Positions 33,295-37,671 of a DNA stretch of 37,671 nucleotides are shown here, piece by piece. The position numbers and the translations under genes are program-made. Source of the DNA: CAYVBE01 sp964448935 (lineage in GTDB: Bacteria > Planctomycetota > Brocadiia > SM23-32); assembly GCA_964448935.1 (NCBI GenBank), contig CAYVBE010000017.1, forward strand, positions 1-37,671, read 5' to 3'. The notes below the pieces were generated by a model that searched no databases, was not told the DNA's origin, and saw nothing but the letters and a program-made list of their open reading frames with translations. The first letter of the stretch is position 1, and each line of letters begins with the position of its first letter.

Positions 33295-34428
33295 ATGACG
33301 TTCAGTCCGCACGACCGGCGCTGGATGGGGCAGGCGATCGAGCTGGGCCGGGAGGCCCGTGGTCTGGCCGAACCCAATCCCCCCGTCGGGGCCGTCCTCG
33401 TGCGCGACGGCCGGATCGTGGGGAGCGGCCACACCCAGCCCTACGGCGGCCCTCACGCCGAGGCGATGGCCCTGGAAGATGCCGGGGAACGCGCCCGGGG
33501 CGCCACCATGTACGTCACCCTGGAGCCCTGTGCGCACCAGGGCAAGACGCCGCCCTGCGCGCCGCGGGTGGTCGAGGCGGGCGTGCAACGCGTCGCGATC
33601 GCGGTCCTCGACCCCACCCCGAAGACCCACCGGAAGGGAGTCGAACTCCTGCGCAAAGCCGGCGTCGAGGTCCAGGTCGGGCTCTGCCGGGAGAAGGCCG
33701 TGCGCGGGAACGCGGCCTTCTTCAAGCTGGCCGCCGTGGGCAAGCCGCTGGTGATCGCCAAGTGGGCCATGACGGCGGACGGCAAAATCGCCACGCGCAC
33801 GGGCGATTCCCGGTGGATCAGCGGTCCGGAGTCCCGCCGGCGCGTCCATGAGGTACGGGGCATCGTGGACTGCATCATCGTGGGCGGCCGCACCGCCCGG
33901 CAGGACGACCCGCTGCTGACCTGCCGCGACGCCGAGAAGCGCCGCACCGCGGCCCGTCTGGTGCTCTGCGGACGGGGTGTCCCGAGCCACGACAGCCGGC
34001 TTGTGCAGACGGCTGACGAGGCCCCCGTGCTGCTGGCCTGCCCGAAAGAGAACCCGCCGGAGGGGCTGGACCCGCTGCTGAAGGCCGGGTGCACCGCCCT
34101 TCCGCTCCCCACCCTCACCGATCAACCCACGCGGGTGGACCCCGGCGCCCTGCTGGGAGAGCTGGGAAAGCGCGAGATGTCGAACGTCCTGGTCGAGGGC
34201 GGCAGCGAGGTGCTGGGCAGCTTCCTGGACGCGGGCGAGGTGGATCGGGTGATGGCGTTCATCGCGCCGGCGATCGTGGGCGGTCGAGAGGCCCCGAGCG
34301 CCGTGGCCGGCGTAGGGTTGGGGGAGATGAGCGAGGCGCGCCGGCTGCGGAACGTCGCAATCTCCCGCTCCGGAGACGACGTCCTCCTGGAAGGCTGGCT
34401 GACCGACCCGGTGAACTGGGCGCCTTGA
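33295..34428 (+). CDS. ribD: Bifunctional diaminohydroxyphosphoribosylaminopyrimidine deaminase / reductase
   Basis: 377 residues. The N-terminal deaminase has the zinc motif PHAEAMAL (His54, Glu56) and EPCAHQGKTPPCAP (Cys79, Cys88). The C-terminal reductase (from about 150) begins PLVIAKWAMTADGKIATRTG, with WISGPESRRRVHEVRG, IIVGGRTARQDDPLL and NVLVEGGSEVLGSFL. It performs the second and third steps of riboflavin synthesis, after GTP cyclohydrolase II. No other rib gene is nearby and it appears monocistronic. Confidence 0.96.
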   Translation: MTFSPHDRRWMGQAIELGREARGLAEPNPPVGAVLVRDGRIVGSGHTQPYGGPHAEAMALEDAGERARGATMYVTLEPCAHQGKTPPCAPRVVEAGVQRVAIAVLDPTPKTHRKGVELLRKAGVEVQVGLCREKAVRGNAAFFKLAAVGKPLVIAKWAMTADGKIATRTGDSRWISGPESRRRVHEVRGIVDCIIVGGRTARQDDPLLTCRDAEKRRTAARLVLCGRGVPSHDSRLVQTADEAPVLLACPKENPPEGLDPLLKAGCTALPLPTLTDQPTRVDPGALLGELGKREMSNVLVEGGSEVLGSFLDAGEVDRVMAFIAPAIVGGREAPSAVAGVGLGEMSEARRLRNVAISRSGDDVLLEGWLTDPVNWAP

Positions 34429-34469
34429 AGAGACCGAAGGCGCCGATCTCCCGAGATTTCCTCCCTCCC

Positions 34470-34498
34470 TTGACCCGCTGCCTGATACCGTGTATAGT
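34470..34498 (+). promoter_or_regulatory. Promoter of the DnaE-type polymerase gene
   Basis: TTGACC, exactly 17 bp, TATAGT, 36 bp before the ATG. It starts 41 bp after the ribD stop. Confidence 0.7.
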
Positions 34499-34514
34499 CC
34501 CATATAGACTATAC
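34492..34514. promoter_or_regulatory. Palindromic operator over the -10 box of the polymerase gene
   Basis: GTATAGTC (34492-34499), seven bases, GACTATAC (34507-34514): a perfect 8-bp inverted repeat covering the -10 box and the expected transcription start. It is placed as a repressor site would be. It does not match the classic LexA boxes of proteobacteria or Gram-positives, so the regulator is unknown. Confidence 0.6.
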
Positions 34515-34534
34515 CCGTGTTTCAGGGCGGCGCC

Positions 34535-37500
34535 ATGGACTTCACACATCTCCACGTCCATTCCAACTACAGCCTGCTGCAGGGCGCCGCAACCATCGGC
34601 CAACTGGTCGAGGCGGCCGCCGGGGCCGGCCTGCCCGCGCTGGCCCTGACCGACACCAACGGGCTATACGGCGCGGTCTCCTTCTACCGGACCGCGCGGG
34701 CGGCCGGCGTCAAGCCCATCCTGGGGGCGGAGATCGTGCACGGCGGGCAGCAGTGCGTCTGCCTGGCCGCCGACCGACGGGGCTACGCCAACCTCTGTCG
34801 CATCATCACCGAAAGGCGGCTCCACTACACCGAACACCGGCGGCCGGAGACCGGTGAGGAGGATGATTCCGGATACGATATCGCGCGCAGCATCGCAACG
34901 GCGCCGGAGGGGCTGTTCGTGCTCTCGGCCACGGCCTCCCTGCTGCGGCGGCTGCACGGCAGGCTGCCGGAGGGCCGCCTGTACGCCGAGGCGCGGGCCG
35001 ACACGCCCCACTCCTTCGAGACCCGCTGCCCCGCCCTTCGGGCCACCGCCCCCCACCGACGCAGTGCGGAGGACCGCCGACCCGTGGCCGACGTGGCGGA
35101 CCGCCTGGGCATACCCCCGGTTGCCACGGTCAACGTGAACTGCCTGCGGCCCGAGGACCGCCACACCCACGCCGTGGTCAGCGCCATCCGAGAGAACGTA
35201 AGCCTGAAAAACCTGCTCAAAAAAGAGAAGATGCTGGCCGGGAAGCGGAGTTTCTTCCAGCCGGCGGAGCAGGTGGCGGCGCGGCTGCCGGCCGCCGTAC
35301 GGCAGGAGGCAATGCGCAACACCCTCCGCATCGCCGAGGCGTGCGCTCTGGAGCTGGACCTGGAAACACCCCATTTCCCGCAGGCCGACCTGGAACCGGG
35401 CCGGACCCCTGCCGGCCAACTGCGCGAGGTGGCCATGGAGGGCGCCCGGCGCCGCTACGGCCGCCTGAATCCGACCGTGAGGGAGAGGATCAACCGTGAG
35501 CTGGGCGTCATCGAGATGCTCAATTTCTGCGAGTATTTCCTGGTGGTACGTGAGATCGTGCAGTTCTCCGAACGCGAGGGCATCCCGCACGTGGGGCGTG
35601 GTTCGGCGGCCAACAGCGTCGTGTCCTACTGCCTGGGCATCTCCGCAGTGGACCCGATCAAGTTCGACCTACCCTTCGAACGCTTCCTGAACGAGTTCCG
35701 CACCGACGTTCCGGACATTGACATAGACTTCTGCTGGCGCCGGCGGGACGAGGTGATTGACTTCGTCTATCGCCGTTTCGGAGCGGACAGGGTGGCCATG
35801 GTCTCCACCCACTGCACGTTCCGCGCGCGGTCGGCCTTCCGCGACGTGGCCCGGGTGATGGGACTGCCGCAGGACGAGATAGACGCCCACAGCAAGAAAC
35901 TGCCCCACTACGGCGCCCGGTCCATCGAGGAGGCGATGGAGACCTTTCCCGAAATGGCCGATTTCCCCGTTGACCGGGAGCCCTGGAAAACGGTGGTCCG
36001 CACGGCGCTCAGCATAGACGGCTACACGCGGCACCCGGGCATCCACCTGGGCGGGCTGGTCATCGGCGACCGGCCGCTGACCTGGTACACCCCGCTGGAG
36101 AACAGCACCAAGGGCATCGTGGTGACACAATATGAGATGGACGCCATCGAGGAGATAGGGCTGGTCAAGATGGACCTGCTGGGCCAGCGATCGCTGTCCA
36201 TCGTGGCGGAGGCAGCGGAGGCGGTGGAGAAAAACCGCGGGGTGCGGGTGCCACTGGACGACCTGCCGGACCCCGACCCCCGCACCTCCGCCGTGCTGCG
36301 CAGCGGGCGCACGATGGGCTGCTTTCAGATCGAATCACCCGGCATGCGGCAGCTCCTGCAGATGCTGCGGGCCGAGACTATCATGGACCTCATCCAGGGG
36401 CTCTCGCTCATCCGGCCCGGACCCTCCAGCAGCGGCATGAAACACGCCTTCATCCGCCGCCGGCGCGGCGAGGAGCCCGTCCGCCACCCCACCCCGCTCC
36501 TGGAAGAGGCCCTGGGAGGGACCCACGGCGTGATGCTCTATCAGGAGGACATCCTGCGGGTTGCCCGGGCGGTGGCGGGTTTCTCCCTGGCCGAGGGCGA
36601 CGAGCTGCGCAAGCACATCTCCAAGGACCGCAGCCTGGAGAAGCTGCGCCGCCTGCGGGAGCAGTTCGTCCGGGGCGCCGTGGAGCGGGGCGTGGACAGG
36701 GAGGTGGCCGGGCAGATATGGAAGCGCGTGGAGGACTTCGCCTCCTACTCCTACTGCAAGGCCCACGCCACCACCTACGGGCACATCTCCTACCAGGCCG
36801 CCTACCTGAAAGCCCACTATCCGGCGGAGTTCCTGGCCTCCGTCATCGCCAACAAGGCCGGCTTCTACGACCCGCGCGCCTACCTGGAGGACGCCCGGCG
36901 TTTCAACGTCCGGATACTGGCGCCCTGCGTGAACCGCAGCGACGTGGAGTGCCGGGCGGAGGAGGGCGCCGTGCGGCCGGGACTGGAGTTCGTCCGCTCC
37001 CTGACCCGCAAGACCGTCGAGCGCACGCTTCGGGAGCGGCTGGAAGGCGAGTTCCGCTCGCTGGAGGACTTCTGCGCGCGGGTCGCCCCCGAGCGGGGGG
37101 AACTGGAGAACCTGATCCTGAGCGGCGCCTTCGATTCCTTCGGCCTCGCCCGTCCCACGCTGCTGCTGAAGATGGAGCGCATCCCGGACCGGAAGAACCG
37201 GACCGGTACGGAGCCGGGTGCGCTGTTCACCATCCGCGACGCGGCGCCGGTGCCGCCGATCCCGGTGCCGCGGCAGCCGGCCTACTCGTTGCGACAGCGC
37301 GTGCTGTGGGAGCTGAAGACGCTGGGGTTCAGCCACTCCGGCCACCCGCTGGAGGCGTGGAACGGGCGGCTGCGGCGGCTCAACGCCGTGCCGAGTTTCG
37401 ACCTGCCCAAATACGTCGACCGGACCGTGACCTGCCTGGGCTGGCTGGTCACCACGCGGCGCGCGGTCACCAAAAACGGGGAATACATGAAGTTCCTAAC

Positions 37501-37671
37501 CCTGGAGGACCGCCACGGCGTGGTGGAGATAGTGCTGTTCCCGGAAACGTATCGGCGGTGCGGGGCGTGCATAGCCGGCCCCGGCTGCTACCGCGTCGAG
37601 GGGCAGGTGGAGCAGCAGCACGGGGCGGTCAACGTGGTGGCGCAGGAGGTCTGGCCCATCCCGCTGGAGTA
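34535..37671 (+). CDS. DNA polymerase III alpha-like subunit (short DnaE / DnaE2 type), last codon cut by window
   Basis: 1045 codons are open from ATG 34535; the last two window bases are TA, so a stop may be the very next base. The PHP domain starts THLHVHSNYSLLQG; VGRGSAANSVVSY at 353-365; catalytic Asp394 and Asp396 in VPDIDIDF; the third Asp547 in KMDLLGQRSL; GVMLYQEDILRVARAVAGFS; a helix-hairpin-helix region; and an OB fold near the end (VTCLGWLVTTRRAVTKNGEY). Length near 1050 and an end at the OB fold, without the tau-binding region, resemble error-prone DnaE2/ImuC, not the 1150-residue replicative DnaE. LTDTNGLYG replaces TDHxxxYG in the PHP site. imuA and imuB do not lie upstream. 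Confidence 0.88.
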   Translation, partial: MDFTHLHVHSNYSLLQGAATIGQLVEAAAGAGLPALALTDTNGLYGAVSFYRTARAAGVKPILGAEIVHGGQQCVCLAADRRGYANLCRIITERRLHYTEHRRPETGEEDDSGYDIARSIATAPEGLFVLSATASLLRRLHGRLPEGRLYAEARADTPHSFETRCPALRATAPHRRSAEDRRPVADVADRLGIPPVATVNVNCLRPEDRHTHAVVSAIRENVSLKNLLKKEKMLAGKRSFFQPAEQVAARLPAAVRQEAMRNTLRIAEACALELDLETPHFPQADLEPGRTPAGQLREVAMEGARRRYGRLNPTVRERINRELGVIEMLNFCEYFLVVREIVQFSEREGIPHVGRGSAANSVVSYCLGISAVDPIKFDLPFERFLNEFRTDVPDIDIDFCWRRRDEVIDFVYRRFGADRVAMVSTHCTFRARSAFRDVARVMGLPQDEIDAHSKKLPHYGARSIEEAMETFPEMADFPVDREPWKTVVRTALSIDGYTRHPGIHLGGLVIGDRPLTWYTPLENSTKGIVVTQYEMDAIEEIGLVKMDLLGQRSLSIVAEAAEAVEKNRGVRVPLDDLPDPDPRTSAVLRSGRTMGCFQIESPGMRQLLQMLRAETIMDLIQGLSLIRPGPSSSGMKHAFIRRRRGEEPVRHPTPLLEEALGGTHGVMLYQEDILRVARAVAGFSLAEGDELRKHISKDRSLEKLRRLREQFVRGAVERGVDREVAGQIWKRVEDFASYSYCKAHATTYGHISYQAAYLKAHYPAEFLASVIANKAGFYDPRAYLEDARRFNVRILAPCVNRSDVECRAEEGAVRPGLEFVRSLTRKTVERTLRERLEGEFRSLEDFCARVAPERGELENLILSGAFDSFGLARPTLLLKMERIPDRKNRTGTEPGALFTIRDAAPVPPIPVPRQPAYSLRQRVLWELKTLGFSHSGHPLEAWNGRLRRLNAVPSFDLPKYVDRTVTCLGWLVTTRRAVTKNGEYMKFLTLEDRHGVVEIVLFPETYRRCGACIAGPGCYRVEGQVEQQHGAVNVVAQEVWPIPLE

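Overview
The window is a densely packed, GC-rich bacterial chromosome segment carrying about 32 protein genes and one tRNA. There is no sign of phage, integrase, insertion sequence or CRISPR. Several traits point to a Gram-negative-like bacterium of the Planctomycetota / PVC neighbourhood: a groEL-groES-groEL-dnaJ-grpE heat-shock run (I recall a similar order in planctomycetes but could not check it), a fused bifunctional AroD-AroE, a fused SecD-SecF with a very large periplasmic part, an old-yellow-enzyme relative ending in a CRTFSLCTTAPRKG-type motif, and an intergenic nest of GC-rich hairpins of a type I associate with such genomes. The placement is inference.

Layout. 1-3814 (minus): a beta-propeller gene cut by the window edge, an amidohydrolase-fold protein that lost most of its metal ligands, and a polytopic membrane protein with a Glu-rich tail of about 90 residues. 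3919-10159 (minus): protein quality control, transcribed groEL(1)-groES-groEL(2)-dnaJ-grpE, followed by two zinc-ribbon genes (FmdB type, yacG). 10481-13899 (minus): a B12-binding radical SAM protein behind tRNA-Met, an endonuclease III-like glycosylase and a THUMP-type methyltransferase. 14043-16114 (plus): a geranylgeranyl-reductase-type flavoprotein overlapping a DUF72 gene. 16182-18007 (plus): pyrD-pyrK, an NAD-linked dihydroorotate dehydrogenase. 18132-19431 (plus): a small membrane protein and a TauE/SafE permease. 19436-24815 (minus): a DUF374 acyltransferase, a membrane-linked glycosyltransferase, and a GH88-SDR-flavin oxidoreductase cassette that looks like uronate/sugar catabolism. 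24990-25709 (plus): a metallophosphoesterase. 25710-26152: a roughly 308-bp structured inverted-repeat element. 26153-37671: aroDE (minus), secDF and a HAD phosphatase (plus), accA (minus), ribD (plus) and a DnaE-type polymerase reaching the right edge.

Regulation is unusually readable. At least ten promoters fit TTGnnn-(16 to 18)-TAnnnT, most with exactly 17 bp. Two divergent pairs stand out: aroDE/secDF, and accA/ribD, whose -35 boxes physically overlap in the palindrome TTGAATCAA. The DnaE-type gene has a perfect 8-bp inverted repeat laid over its -10 box. The flavoprotein at 14043 appears to be read from a leaderless mRNA, and aroDE appears to start at CTG.

I see no single dramatic new system. 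The strongest candidates for something undescribed are the structured repeat element at 25807-26114, the shared -35 switch between fatty-acid and riboflavin synthesis genes, and the operator on the polymerase gene.
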